Position numbers and translations under genes: made by a program. The notes below the pieces were generated by a model. It did no database searches. It saw nothing but the letters and a program-made list of their open reading frames with translations, and was not told the origin of the DNA. Positions 8,618 to 17,613 of a stretch of 64,000 bases of DNA are shown piece by piece. Position 1 is the stretch's first letter. The number at the start of each line of letters is the position of its first letter. Origin of the DNA: Cognatilysobacter bugurensis (GTDB lineage Bacteria > Pseudomonadota > Gammaproteobacteria > Xanthomonadales > Xanthomonadaceae); the NCBI RefSeq assembly GCF_014652095.1, contig NZ_BMYD01000005.1, forward strand, positions 124,001 through 188,000, given 5' to 3'.

Positions 8618-9946
8618 ATGACCCGCCGCGACGCCTCCACCGAGGTCGAACTCGTCGAAGCCGTGCGCACCGTCGCGCACCCCCTCACCGGCACGCCGCA
8701 CGATCACGACGCCCTGCTCGAGCGCATCGGCGACGCGCGCGTCGTGCTCATCGGCGAGGCCTCGCACGGCACGCACGAGTTCTACGCGATGCGCGCCGAG
8801 ATCACGCGCCGTCTGATCGAGGAAAAAGGCTTCACCGCGGTCGCGGTCGAGGCCGACTGGCCCGATGCGTATCGCGTGAACCGCTACGTGCGCGACGACG
8901 AGCACGACGCCGATGCGAACGCCGCGCTCGGCGGCTTCGAGCGCTTCCCGACATGGATGTGGCGCAACACCGAGGTGCTCGCGTTCGTCGACTGGCTGCG
9001 CGCGCACAACCGCGGGTGCGCTGGGAACGCGGGCGTCGGCTTTTACGGGCTTGATCTCTACAGCCTGCACAGTTCCGTCGCTGCCGTACTCGATTACCTG
9101 CAAGACACCGACCCGGACGCCGCCCGGCGCGCGCGTGACCGCTACTCGTGCTTCGAGCATTTCGGCGAGGACCCGCAGGCCTATGGGTATGCGGCGAGCT
9201 TCGGGCTCAGCGAGTCCTGCGAGGACGGCGTCATCGAGCAGCTCGAAGAGCTCAGCCGCCGGGCTGCACGCGCCGGCGGCGACCGCGACGAGGACCTGTT
9301 CTTCGCGGAGCAGAACGCGCGCCTGGTCGCGAACGCCGAGGCCTACTACCGCAGCATGTTCCGCGGCCGCAACGAGTCGTGGAACCTGCGCGACACGCAC
9401 ATGATGGAAACGCTGCAGGCGCTCATGCAGCACGGCGACGGCGGCGCGAAGATCGTCGTGTGGGCACACAACTCGCACCTCGGCGATGCACGCGCAACCG
9501 AGATGGGCGCGCGCGGCGAGCTCAACCTCGGCGAGCTCGTGCGCACGCACTACGGCGACGCCGCGGTGCTCGTCGGCTTCAGCACCTACCGCGGCAGCGT
9601 GACCGCGGCCGATGACTGGGGCGATCCGGCCCACCACAAGCGTGTGCGGCCCGGCCTGCCGGGCAGCTATGAGGCACTGTTCCACGAGGTCGGCCTGCCC
9701 GCGTTCGCGCTGCGTCTCGATGATCCCGCGCTGACCGGCCTCGCGACGCCGCGCCTGCAGCGCGCGATCGGCGTGATCTACCGCCCGCAGACCGAGCGCA
9801 TGAGTCATTACTTCCACACGCAGCTGACGAAGCAGTTCGACTGGATGATCCACCTCGACGAGACCCGCGCGCTCGAACCGCTCGAACCGGGCGCGCGGTG
9901 GCACGCCGGTGAAGAACCGCCCGATACGTTTCCCAGCGGCTTCTGA
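8618..9946 (+). CDS. Erythromycin esterase family protein
   Basis: A 442-residue protein of the EreA/SuccinoglycanBP-type fold. Typical motifs are VVLIGEASHGTHEFYAMRAE, with the catalytic His and Glu region near residue 50, VEADWPDAYRVNRYVR, and the C-terminal VVWAHNSHLGDARATEMG. The ATG at 8618 is preferred because GGAG lies seven bases ahead. EreA and EreB open the macrolide lactone, but most chromosomal relatives have no proven antibiotic substrate. Resistance should not be assumed from this match. Confidence 0.87.
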   Translation: MTRRDASTEVELVEAVRTVAHPLTGTPHDHDALLERIGDARVVLIGEASHGTHEFYAMRAEITRRLIEEKGFTAVAVEADWPDAYRVNRYVRDDEHDADANAALGGFERFPTWMWRNTEVLAFVDWLRAHNRGCAGNAGVGFYGLDLYSLHSSVAAVLDYLQDTDPDAARRARDRYSCFEHFGEDPQAYGYAASFGLSESCEDGVIEQLEELSRRAARAGGDRDEDLFFAEQNARLVANAEAYYRSMFRGRNESWNLRDTHMMETLQALMQHGDGGAKIVVWAHNSHLGDARATEMGARGELNLGELVRTHYGDAAVLVGFSTYRGSVTAADDWGDPAHHKRVRPGLPGSYEALFHEVGLPAFALRLDDPALTGLATPRLQRAIGVIYRPQTERMSHYFHTQLTKQFDWMIHLDETRALEPLEPGARWHAGEEPPDTFPSGF

Positions 9947-10046
9947 TCGCACCGCGACCCCACGTTGACCGCGCGCGCGCTACGGTGCGCGGCATGGCCC
10001 ACGCAGCGCTGCGGCACGGCGGCGCGGGCGCCACGGAGCGATGCAC

Positions 10047-10763
10047 ATGCAGAAACGGTCCCGCGGTCTGCTGGCCGGCGCGACGCTTGGCGTCATTGGC
10101 ACGGTGCTCGCGCTGTGCGCCGGCGCGCTCGCCGTTGCGTATTCGGGCGTCTACGACATCGCGGCCAACCGCGACCACATTGCAGGCGTGCGCTGGTTCC
10201 TCGAGCGCACCATGCACTCGTCGGTGCAAGAGCATGCGCAGGCGCCGACACGTGAGGCGCTTGCGGCGGTCGACATCACGGCGGGCGCCGGCGAGTACAA
10301 GTCGATGTGTCAGCAGTGCCATGCCGGTCCGGGCGTGGACCGGGCTGCATGGGCGGACGGCATGACGCCGCTGCCGCCCAACATGGCCGACGCCGCGCGC
10401 GAGTGGTCGGTCGGCGAGGTGAAGTGGATCGTCCAGCACGGCCTGAAGTACACCGGCATGCCCGCATTCGGCGCGGACCACGACGAGGCGACGCTGTGGA
10501 ACATCGCCGCGTTCGTGAAGCAGCTGCCCGAGATGACGCCCGCGCAGTACCGCGCGTATCCAGAGGCGCACTCGCACGGCGCGGCGTCGACGCACGGTGA
10601 CACCGGCGAGGCCTCTGAAAAGGCGCATTCGCACGACGCGGCGTCGGCGCACGGCAGCGCCGCCGAGACCTCTGAGCCGAGCCATAAGACGGCCGATGGC
10701 GCGGAGCCGCACGGCGAGGCGGGTCACCCGCATCCTGACGGCGGCCACGGCCCGTCGCACTGA
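10047..10763 (+). CDS. Membrane-anchored cytochrome c with His-rich C-terminal tail
   Basis: About 238 residues. An N-terminal TM segment (residues about 6-32) anchors a periplasmic class-I cytochrome c domain with haem site CQQCH (residues 88-92) and a likely Met ligand in YTGMPAFG. From about residue 175 the tail is a His/Ala/Ser/Glu-rich low-complexity region with two similar units of about 19 residues, each beginning AHSH, and ends HPHPDGGHGPSH. Such tails usually bind metal ions. ATG 10047 is favoured over 10041 because GGAG (10035-10038) then has normal spacing. It lies 20 bases before the DUF305 gene, so the two probably form an operon. Confidence 0.85.
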   Translation: MQKRSRGLLAGATLGVIGTVLALCAGALAVAYSGVYDIAANRDHIAGVRWFLERTMHSSVQEHAQAPTREALAAVDITAGAGEYKSMCQQCHAGPGVDRAAWADGMTPLPPNMADAAREWSVGEVKWIVQHGLKYTGMPAFGADHDEATLWNIAAFVKQLPEMTPAQYRAYPEAHSHGAASTHGDTGEASEKAHSHDAASAHGSAAETSEPSHKTADGAEPHGEAGHPHPDGGHGPSH

Positions 10764-10783
10764 TCGATAACAGGAGCCACCGC

Positions 10784-11680
10784 ATGCAATCGTCCTACTG
10801 GCGCTTCGCCGCGATGATCGCGACCTCGACGGTCGTGATGTTCGGCCTCATGTACCTCACGACCTACGCGCTCGACCACGTGTTCTGGAGCGAGACGCGG
10901 GCGTGGATGGCGCTGCTGATGGGCGCGACGATGGCGATCATCATGCTGGGCTTCATGCTCGGCATGTACAAAAAGCGCGCGCTCAACATCGCGATCTTCG
11001 CCGGCGCGGCCGCAGTGTTCGCGGTGACGTTGTGGATCGTGCGCAGCCAGTCGACGGTCGACGGCGTCGATTACATGCGCGCGATGATTCCGCACCATTC
11101 GATCGCGGTGATGACCAGCGAGCGCGCGCAGATCACCGACCCGCGCGTGCGCAAGCTCGCCGACGAGATCATCGCCGCGCAGCGCCGCGAGATCGCCGAG
11201 ATGAAGTACCTCATCGCCCGGCTCGACGACGACGGCGCGGGCAAGGTCGCAGCGCTCAACGAGCCCGCCGCACCGCCCGAACTCGTGTCGCCGCGCGAGG
11301 CGATCACGAGCGCCGAGATCGCGAAAGTCGACCTGGGCGAGTTCGACAACGCCGAGGTCGAGCGCGTGCTCGGCCCCGGACGGCGCTGCATGTTCCATTA
11401 CTCGCAGGCGGCCGGGCCGGTTCTGGCGGCCACCGCCGATGCGGGCGTGGTCAAGATCCACGGTCGACTCGTGCAGCTCGACGCGACGTCGCAGTCCGCG
11501 CGCGGCGTCGCGCTGCGCGGTGGCGGCATCACGGTGGCGGTCAAACCGGACGCCGAAGCCAGCGACGGCGCGTGGCAGGAGGCGGTCGCGCGCCTGCATC
11601 TGGCAGCCGGGCTCGACGTCGGTTACCGCGGCTTCTATCGCTGCGTGCCGGCAGGCGCACGGGGACGCGTGGGCCGCTGA
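10784..11680 (+). CDS. DUF305-family membrane protein with C-terminal extension
   Basis: A 298-residue protein with three N-terminal TM segments (about 7-29, 41-60 and 67-86), followed by a DUF305 ferritin-like helical region with the signature MIPHHSIAVM (H104, H105) and an EIIAAQRREIAEM helix. DUF305 proteins are often linked to copper or other metal handling, but the mechanism is not settled. The last 110 residues (from about 190) form a soluble domain containing GRRCMFHYSQ that I cannot assign. A good ribosome site (CAGGAG) precedes the ATG. It is co-oriented and closely spaced with the His-tailed cytochrome. Confidence 0.85.
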   Translation: MQSSYWRFAAMIATSTVVMFGLMYLTTYALDHVFWSETRAWMALLMGATMAIIMLGFMLGMYKKRALNIAIFAGAAAVFAVTLWIVRSQSTVDGVDYMRAMIPHHSIAVMTSERAQITDPRVRKLADEIIAAQRREIAEMKYLIARLDDDGAGKVAALNEPAAPPELVSPREAITSAEIAKVDLGEFDNAEVERVLGPGRRCMFHYSQAAGPVLAATADAGVVKIHGRLVQLDATSQSARGVALRGGGITVAVKPDAEASDGAWQEAVARLHLAAGLDVGYRGFYRCVPAGARGRVGR

Positions 11681-11862
11681 GCCGAACGCCCATCCCTTGT
11701 CCAATCAGTGCGCCCGTGCTCGCGCTCGGTTAGCGTTGCGATCACGCGTGGATCATCGAGCGTTTCGCGTGAGCCGCCTACGTTGGGTGTCCCACCCCAG
11801 GCAAGGCCGTCGGCGCGACGCCACCGGCAGCGCGCGCGGCCTGCGAACCTCCGGAGCCCACG

Positions 11863-12552
11863 ATGCACCACACCGACACCGATACGTCCTCCTCGTCCGG
11901 CCACACGCTGGCCAACCTCGCAATCGGCGCCCTGGCGGGCGCGGCCGCGGTCTGGGTCATGGACCGCGTCGACAACTTCAACTTCCGCCATGAGGACGCC
12001 GCCGCGCGTCTTCGCACGCAAGCCGTGCGCCCGGACGGGCAGCCGCCCGCGCAGGTGATGGTCAAGCAGGTCGCCGAACTTACCGGCCACTCGCTGTCGC
12101 GCGAGCGCATCAACCGCATCGGGCAGGGCGCGCACTACATGATCGGCGTTGGGCCGGCGATGCTCTACGCCGCACTCGGCTCGAAGTTTCCGGCGATCAC
12201 CCGCGGCCGCGGCGCCGCATTCGGCCTGGGCATGTTCCTGCTGCAGGACGAGCTCATGAATCCGCTCATGGGCTGGTCCGCAAAGCCCGGGGCCTACCCA
12301 TGGCAAGCGCACGCGCGCGGCCTCGTCGGCCATCTCGTCTACGGCATGACCGCCGATGCGGTGGTGCGCACGCTGCAAAAGCGCATGCAGCGTGGCGACG
12401 CCGACAGCACGCGCATGCCGACCACGACGTACGCGGACAATGACGCCTCGATCGTGCGCTCGGGCAACGACGCGGTCGTCGCGCCGCTGCACGCGGCGCC
12501 GCCGCAGTCCTCCACTGGCGCCGGCAGCTCGATCGGGATGCAGGCGGGCTGA
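11863..12552 (+). CDS. YagU-like (DUF1440-type) membrane protein
   Basis: A 229-residue protein. After a short His/Ser/Thr-rich N-terminus, residues 18-36 (NLAIGALAGAAAVWVMDRV) look like a TM helix, with further hydrophobic stretches near 95-110 and 120-130 and a PLMGWSAKPGAYPWQAHAR segment typical of YagU/DUF1440 proteins. E. coli YagU is an inner-membrane protein reported to affect acid resistance; the activity here is unknown. CGGAG precedes the ATG. It is separated from the DUF305 gene by about 180 bases, in which I see no further gene. Confidence 0.7.
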   Translation: MHHTDTDTSSSSGHTLANLAIGALAGAAAVWVMDRVDNFNFRHEDAAARLRTQAVRPDGQPPAQVMVKQVAELTGHSLSRERINRIGQGAHYMIGVGPAMLYAALGSKFPAITRGRGAAFGLGMFLLQDELMNPLMGWSAKPGAYPWQAHARGLVGHLVYGMTADAVVRTLQKRMQRGDADSTRMPTTTYADNDASIVRSGNDAVVAPLHAAPPQSSTGAGSSIGMQAG

Positions 12553-12671
12553 GGATCCAGGCGGTCTGACCGCAGCGCGGGCAGCGTTAGACAGGCCGGC
12601 CGCGGCAGCGGGCAAAGCGCCGCGGCGGCCGATCGTCGAGACTCGCAGGCCCGCCCTGCCGAGCCCGTGCC

Positions 12672-13922
12672 ATGTCCTACGTCCGCTGCCTGCGTGGCCT
12701 CGCGTCCGGCGTCGAATACGACGCCGACGTGCCGATGAACCTCGATCCCGTCGACGGCCGCCCGGTCGAGATGGTGATCGACCTCGAGCGCCTCGCCGCC
12801 GAGCAGCCTGATGCACGCTGGTATGACCCGACGCGCCGCGACATGTGGCGCTTTGGTGGGCTCATGGCGCTCGACGTCAACGACACGCGCGACGCCGCGC
12901 ATATCGTGCCGATCGGCGGTGGCGGCACGCCGCTGCTCGACTGGCGCACTCATCCGCATGCGCAGGCGGGTCAACTCGCACTACAGCTGAAAGACGAAGG
13001 CCAGCCGCACGCGGGCTTCGGCGCAAACCCGACGCAGAGCTTCAAGGACCGCGGCATGGCGATGGTCGCCGCGCAGGCGCGCCGGCTCGGGCTCACACGG
13101 CTGTGCGTGCCCACGCAGGGCAACGCCGGCGATTCGCTCGTGCGCTATGCGCTCGCGGGCGATCTTTCCGTCGTCGTCGCGATGCCCGACGACACGCCGC
13201 TGCCGATCCTCGGCGGCGTCGCGGCGGCCGCGCACCGGCACCCGGACCGCGTGAAGCTCGAACTCGTCGGCCCGACGATCCGCGAGGCCGGCGCGTACCT
13301 CAAGCAGCACTACGTGCCCGAGGGCTGGTTCTCGGTCGCAACATTCCAGGAGCCGGGCTGGCGCATCGACGGCAAAAAATCCCTGGGCCTCGAACTCGCG
13401 GAGCCCGCGCCCGGAGAGACGCGCTGGTCGCTGCCGGACGCGATCATCTACCCGACTGGCGGTGGCACCGGCGTGCTCGGCATGTGGAAGGCATGGGACG
13501 AGCTCGAAGCGCTCGGCCTCATCGACTCGCGCCGGCCGCGCATGCTGTGCGTGCAGAGCACGCAGACCGCACCGCTGGTGCGTGCGTTCGACAGCGGCGC
13601 CGAGGACACGACGGCGGTGGATGCGGGCCAGACGCTCGCGTTCGGCCTCAATGTGCCGGGCGGTGTCGGCCACTTCCGCGTGCTGCAGATCATCCGCGCG
13701 AGCGGCGGGGCGGCGGTCGCGGTCGACGAGGCGGACATGGCCGCCGAGCTGTCGCGCACGTGGCGCGAGCAACGGGCGTGGATCAGCCCGGAAGGCGCGG
13801 CATGTATCGCCGCGATTCCGCAGCTGCTCGATCGCGGCCTGCTGCGCGCCGGCGAGCGCGTCGTCGCGGTCAACACCGGCTCGTCGGAGAAGTACCTGCC
13901 GGCGCTGCGCCACCTGCTTTAA
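12672..13922 (+). CDS. Threonine-synthase-like PLP-dependent enzyme
   Basis: A 416-residue fold-type II PLP enzyme. The Schiff-base lysine is K125 in NPTQSFKDRGM, and the phosphate loop is TGGGTG (262-267). The overall match is to threonine synthase (O-phosphohomoserine to threonine), and PTQGNAGDS near 147-155 supports this. A diaminopropionate- or cysteate-synthase-like role cannot be excluded from sequence alone. The neighbouring amino-acid permease, about 100 bases downstream on the same strand, fits an amino-acid context. No hom or thrB gene is nearby. Confidence 0.8.
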   Translation: MSYVRCLRGLASGVEYDADVPMNLDPVDGRPVEMVIDLERLAAEQPDARWYDPTRRDMWRFGGLMALDVNDTRDAAHIVPIGGGGTPLLDWRTHPHAQAGQLALQLKDEGQPHAGFGANPTQSFKDRGMAMVAAQARRLGLTRLCVPTQGNAGDSLVRYALAGDLSVVVAMPDDTPLPILGGVAAAAHRHPDRVKLELVGPTIREAGAYLKQHYVPEGWFSVATFQEPGWRIDGKKSLGLELAEPAPGETRWSLPDAIIYPTGGGTGVLGMWKAWDELEALGLIDSRRPRMLCVQSTQTAPLVRAFDSGAEDTTAVDAGQTLAFGLNVPGGVGHFRVLQIIRASGGAAVAVDEADMAAELSRTWREQRAWISPEGAACIAAIPQLLDRGLLRAGERVVAVNTGSSEKYLPALRHLL

Positions 13923-14018
13923 AGCCACCTGCTCCACGCGATCGCGCGGCGCGGCGTTTCGACACGCCACGCCGCCCGTGCGACGCTCGCGCCACCACAC
14001 CGCTGCCGGACCGTGCCG

Positions 14019-15398
14019 ATGACCGCGACCGCTTCCGACCGTCCGCCGCTGCACGGCGAAGCCGCGCTCGTGCGCGTGCTCGGCCCGTTCGCGCTCGGCG
14101 CATCGATCGTCAACATCATCGTCGGCGCGGGCATCTTCATGCTGCCGGCGCTGCTGCTGGCGCGCATGGGCGAGGCCGCGCCGGTCGCGTTCCTCGCCGG
14201 CGCACTCGCGATCATTCCGGTCGCGCTGTGTTTCGCGGCCGTCGGCAGCCGCGTCGATGCGACGGGCGGGCCGTACATGTACGCATCCGCCGCGTTCGGG
14301 CCGTTCGCGGGCTTTCTGGCCGGCGCGCTGATGTGGATCGCGAACGTCACCTCGAGCGCCGGCGTTGCCGCCGCGCTCGCCGACCAGGCCGGCAACGCCT
14401 GGCCGGTGTTCGGCGACGGCGTCGCGCGCGCGGCGCTGCTCGCGTCCGTGTACGTCGTGCTGTTCGGATTCAACGCCTACGGCGTGAAACTCGGCTCGCG
14501 CACGATCAACGTGCTTGCCACACTCAAGCTGCTGCCGCTGTTCGCGCTCGTGCTCATCGGGCTCGCGTTCGTCGATTGGGGCCGCATCGAATGGTCCACG
14601 CCGCTCACGTCCGATGCGTTGTCATGGGGCGCGCTCGGCGCGTCGATGGTGTTCGTTGTGTTCGCGTACTCGGGCATGGAAACCGCGCTGATTCCCGGTG
14701 GCGAGGTGCGCGATCCATCCCGCCACGTGCCGCGCGCAACGCTCGGTGCAATCGTGCTCGTCGTCGCGCTGTACGTCGGCATCCAGGTCGTCTGCCAGGG
14801 CGTGCTCGGCCCCGCACTTGATGGCAGCAATGCGCCGATCGCGCAGACCGCCGGCGCGCTGTGGGCGCCGGGGCGCGGTCTGCTGCTCGCGACCGCCGCG
14901 GTGTCGATGACGGGCTTTCTGATGGGCAACCTGTTCGCGTCGTCGCGGCTGCTGTTCGCACTCGGCCGCGACGGCTATCTGCCGCGCGCGTTCGACCGCG
15001 TCGATGCGCGCTGGCGCGTGCCGCGCGTCGCGCTGGCCGCGCATGCCACCGTGGCGCTGGGGCTCGCGCTCGCAGGGAATTTCGAGGTGCTCGCGCTGAT
15101 TTCGGGCGGCGCGATCTGCCTGCTGTTTGCGGCGGTCTCGCTTGCCGCATGGCGCGCGCAGGCGCTCGGGCTGCGCAGCGCAGGCACGCCGTTCGTACTG
15201 CCCGGCGGCGGTGCGATCCCGTTGCTCGCGCTGGTCACGATGGCCGCGATCTGCGCGACGCTGAGCGCACGCGAGTGGCTGGCCATCGGCGGCGCGCTCG
15301 CGGTGCTCGTGGCCGTCTACGCGCTGCTCGTGCGGCTGCGCCGCCGCCCGCCGGGCCCGGACGCAACGCTCACGGCGGAGTCGCACGCACGCGGCTAG
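14019..15398 (+). CDS. APC-superfamily amino acid permease
   Basis: About 459 residues with around twelve hydrophobic segments. The first TM has the APC signature IVNIIVGAGIFMLPALLL, where the GAG break forms the substrate site. It probably imports or exchanges an amino acid across the inner membrane; specificity cannot be read from sequence. ATG 14019 has a GGA ribosome-site core at a suitable distance; an in-frame GTG at 14013 is possible. It may be cotranscribed with the threonine-synthase-like gene. Confidence 0.88.
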   Translation: MTATASDRPPLHGEAALVRVLGPFALGASIVNIIVGAGIFMLPALLLARMGEAAPVAFLAGALAIIPVALCFAAVGSRVDATGGPYMYASAAFGPFAGFLAGALMWIANVTSSAGVAAALADQAGNAWPVFGDGVARAALLASVYVVLFGFNAYGVKLGSRTINVLATLKLLPLFALVLIGLAFVDWGRIEWSTPLTSDALSWGALGASMVFVVFAYSGMETALIPGGEVRDPSRHVPRATLGAIVLVVALYVGIQVVCQGVLGPALDGSNAPIAQTAGALWAPGRGLLLATAAVSMTGFLMGNLFASSRLLFALGRDGYLPRAFDRVDARWRVPRVALAAHATVALGLALAGNFEVLALISGGAICLLFAAVSLAAWRAQALGLRSAGTPFVLPGGGAIPLLALVTMAAICATLSAREWLAIGGALAVLVAVYALLVRLRRRPPGPDATLTAESHARG

Positions 15399-15437
15399 CC
15401 TCGGCGCGTCCCACGCAACGCGAGGCATACAGACGCC

Positions 15438-15815
15438 ATGGACACCCCGATCGGACGCCGACGCTGGGCAATCGCCGAAGGCTACATCCCGGGCCACAGC
15501 CACGGCCCGACGCCGGCGATGGAGAGCCACGAGACCTGTTGCATCCTCAACGCGGGCGAGCGCGAGGCGCGCATCGAGATCACCGTGTATTTCGAAGACC
15601 GCGACCCGGTCGGCCCGTACCGCCTGACCGTGCCGGCCAAGCGCACGCACCACCTGCGCTTCAACGAGCTCAGTGAGCCGGCGCCGATCCCGAAAGAGAC
15701 GTCCTACGCGAGCGTGATCGAGTCCGACGTGCCGATCGTCGTGCAGCACACGCGGCTCGACTCGCGCCAGGCGGAAAACGCCCTGATCACGACGATCGCG
15801 TACGCAGCGGACTGA
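15438..15815 (+). CDS. Sensory rhodopsin transducer (ASRT) family protein
   Basis: A 125-residue beta-rich protein that closely matches the Anabaena sensory rhodopsin transducer family: RRRWAIAEGYIPG at the N-terminus, HETCCILNAG, VGPYRLTVPAKRTHHLRFN in the middle and PIVVQHTRLDSRQAENAL near the end. The Anabaena member is a soluble tetramer that binds its rhodopsin. No rhodopsin gene is visible here, and comparative work has proposed that many family members bind small molecules, perhaps sugars. The convergent GH13 sugar enzyme 24 bases downstream fits that idea. The ligand is unknown. Confidence 0.88.
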   Translation: MDTPIGRRRWAIAEGYIPGHSHGPTPAMESHETCCILNAGEREARIEITVYFEDRDPVGPYRLTVPAKRTHHLRFNELSEPAPIPKETSYASVIESDVPIVVQHTRLDSRQAENALITTIAYAAD

Positions 15816-15838
15816 GCCGGCCGCGTCGACCCGGCCGC

Positions 15839-17500
15839 TCAGCGTTGCGGCGCGCGCCCGTGGTGGCCGGGCGGCAGCGTGAGTTCCTCGTGCCGCAGCC
15901 ATCGGTAGCCGTAGCCGTCAAGTTCGATCCGAAGCGGCGTGCCCGCCACCTCCGGGTACGGCCGGTCGCTGAGCACGTCCACGAGCGGATCAAGATCGGG
16001 CGCGTCGAGTTCGAACGACACCGGCCGGTCCGAGAGGTTCGTGAACAGCACCGCGACCGAGCCCGTTTCGCCTTCGTCGTAGCGCACGCCGAACACCGAT
16101 GGCGCATCGACGCCCACCACGCGCGCTTCGCCGATCAACTCGCGCATGCCCTGGCGCGTGCGCACGAACTGCTGCGTGTCGGTGAGCACCGAGCCGGGCA
16201 CGCCCTGCTGCGCCTCCACGTTCACGCGCGGATACGCGTACTGCGGATCGTCGACGGGCGCGACGACGAGCGCGTCGGGCGCAGCGCCTGAAAACCCGCC
16301 GTTGCAGCGCCGGCTCCATTGCATCGGCGTGCGCACCGCGAGCCGCTCGGGGCGCGAGAGGTCCTCGCCCATGCCGATTTCCTCGCCGTAGCGCACGACC
16401 GGCACGCCGGGCAGCGAGAACAGCAGCGAATGCGCCATCGCGATGCGCCGCGCGTCACCGCCGAGCATCGGCGCGAGCCGGCGCCGGATGCCGGTCTTGT
16501 AGGCGCGCATGCCCGGGTCCGGCGCGAACGCCGCAAATACGTCCTCGCGCTCGTCGGGCTTGAGCTGGTCGAGGTCGAGCTGGTCGTGGTTGCGCAGCCA
16601 CTGCAGATGGCTGCAGTAGCCCGGCGCCGACGAGCGCTTGTCGATCGCGTCGATGAGCGGCTGCGCCTGCTCACGCGCCAGCGCGAGGAAGGTGTGGTTG
16701 TTGAGCCAGAAATCGAGCATCCAGGTGAGCCGGTGCCCGCCTTCGAAGTACTCGGAATACTCGTGCACGGCCACGTCGGCTTCGCCCATGAGGATCGCCG
16801 TCGGGCTGCGCTGGCGCACGTAATCGTGCATTTCCTCGAGCCACCACAGCCCGCCATCGCGCGGGTCCGCGGTGCTCGCCGAACGCATCATGTGCGACGC
16901 CGCATCGATGCGGAATCCGCACACGCCGAGGCGCAGCCAGAAGCCCATGATGCGCAGGATCTCCTCGCGCACACGCGGGTTTGCGATGTTGAGATCGGGC
17001 TGGTGCGAATAGAACACGTGGCGGTAGTACTGCTGCGCCTGCTCGTCCCACGTCCACACGCCGTCCTCGACGCCCGGAAACGCGGACTCGACCTCCGTCT
17101 CGACCGGCTCGTCGGACCACACGTAGTAATCGCGAAAGCGCGAGTCGCGGCTCGATCGCGCCTCCTGGAACCACGGGTGCTGGTCGGAGGTGTGATGCGC
17201 GACGAGCTCGATGAGCACGCGGATGCCGAGTTCTTCGGCGCGCTCCATCATCGCGATGAAATCGGTGATGTCGCCAAAGCGCGGGTCGACGTCGAGGTGG
17301 TCGACGATGTCGTAGCCGCCGTCGCGGAACGGCGAGCGGTAGAACGGCATCAGCCACAGGCAGTCCGCGCCGAGCAGGCGCAGGTGATCCAGGCGCGAGC
17401 GCAGCCCGGCGAAATCGCCGCAGCCGTCGCCGTCGCCGTCCTTGAACAGGGACGGGTCCACTTGATAGACCGTGGCGTTGCGATGCCAGAGCGCTTCCAT
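15839..17500 (-). CDS. GH13 alpha-amylase-family enzyme, trehalose-synthase-like
   Basis: A 553-residue (beta/alpha)8 glycoside hydrolase. The catalytic set is intact: nucleophile D199 in GFRIDAASHM, acid/base E240 in LMGEADVA and the transition-state Asp D306 in LRNHDQLDL. The N-terminus (YQVDPSLFKDGDGDGCGDF) and the LRNHDQL region resemble trehalose synthase (maltose-trehalose isomerase, GH13_16) more than amylases. There is no fused maltokinase. A glucan- or sucrose-active relative is possible. It is downstream of zapE on the same strand with a 113-base gap, and convergent with the ASRT-family gene. Confidence 0.85.
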   Translation of the reverse strand: MEALWHRNATVYQVDPSLFKDGDGDGCGDFAGLRSRLDHLRLLGADCLWLMPFYRSPFRDGGYDIVDHLDVDPRFGDITDFIAMMERAEELGIRVLIELVAHHTSDQHPWFQEARSSRDSRFRDYYVWSDEPVETEVESAFPGVEDGVWTWDEQAQQYYRHVFYSHQPDLNIANPRVREEILRIMGFWLRLGVCGFRIDAASHMMRSASTADPRDGGLWWLEEMHDYVRQRSPTAILMGEADVAVHEYSEYFEGGHRLTWMLDFWLNNHTFLALAREQAQPLIDAIDKRSSAPGYCSHLQWLRNHDQLDLDQLKPDEREDVFAAFAPDPGMRAYKTGIRRRLAPMLGGDARRIAMAHSLLFSLPGVPVVRYGEEIGMGEDLSRPERLAVRTPMQWSRRCNGGFSGAAPDALVVAPVDDPQYAYPRVNVEAQQGVPGSVLTDTQQFVRTRQGMRELIGEARVVGVDAPSVFGVRYDEGETGSVAVLFTNLSDRPVSFELDAPDLDPLVDVLSDRPYPEVAGTPLRIELDGYGYRWLRHEELTLPPGHHGRAPQR

Positions 17501-17613
17501 CGATCACCGGTGCCGTGCGACCGCGCCGTTGTAGCCGACGCGGAGCGAGCGGAAAGTGATGGCGCGACCGGCAGCGGGGCAGGTCGGTGCGAGGCGTTGC
17601 CGGCGATCGGTGC

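Noticed and set aside
8618-9946. Calling the erythromycin-esterase-family gene a macrolide resistance gene
   Set aside because: Family membership is clear, but chromosomal members commonly lack shown macrolide activity and the context gives no resistance signal.
8549-9952. Minus-strand frame of the same length as the erythromycin-esterase-family gene
   Set aside because: A mirror frame of a conserved gene; composition and absence of motifs mark it as a shadow.
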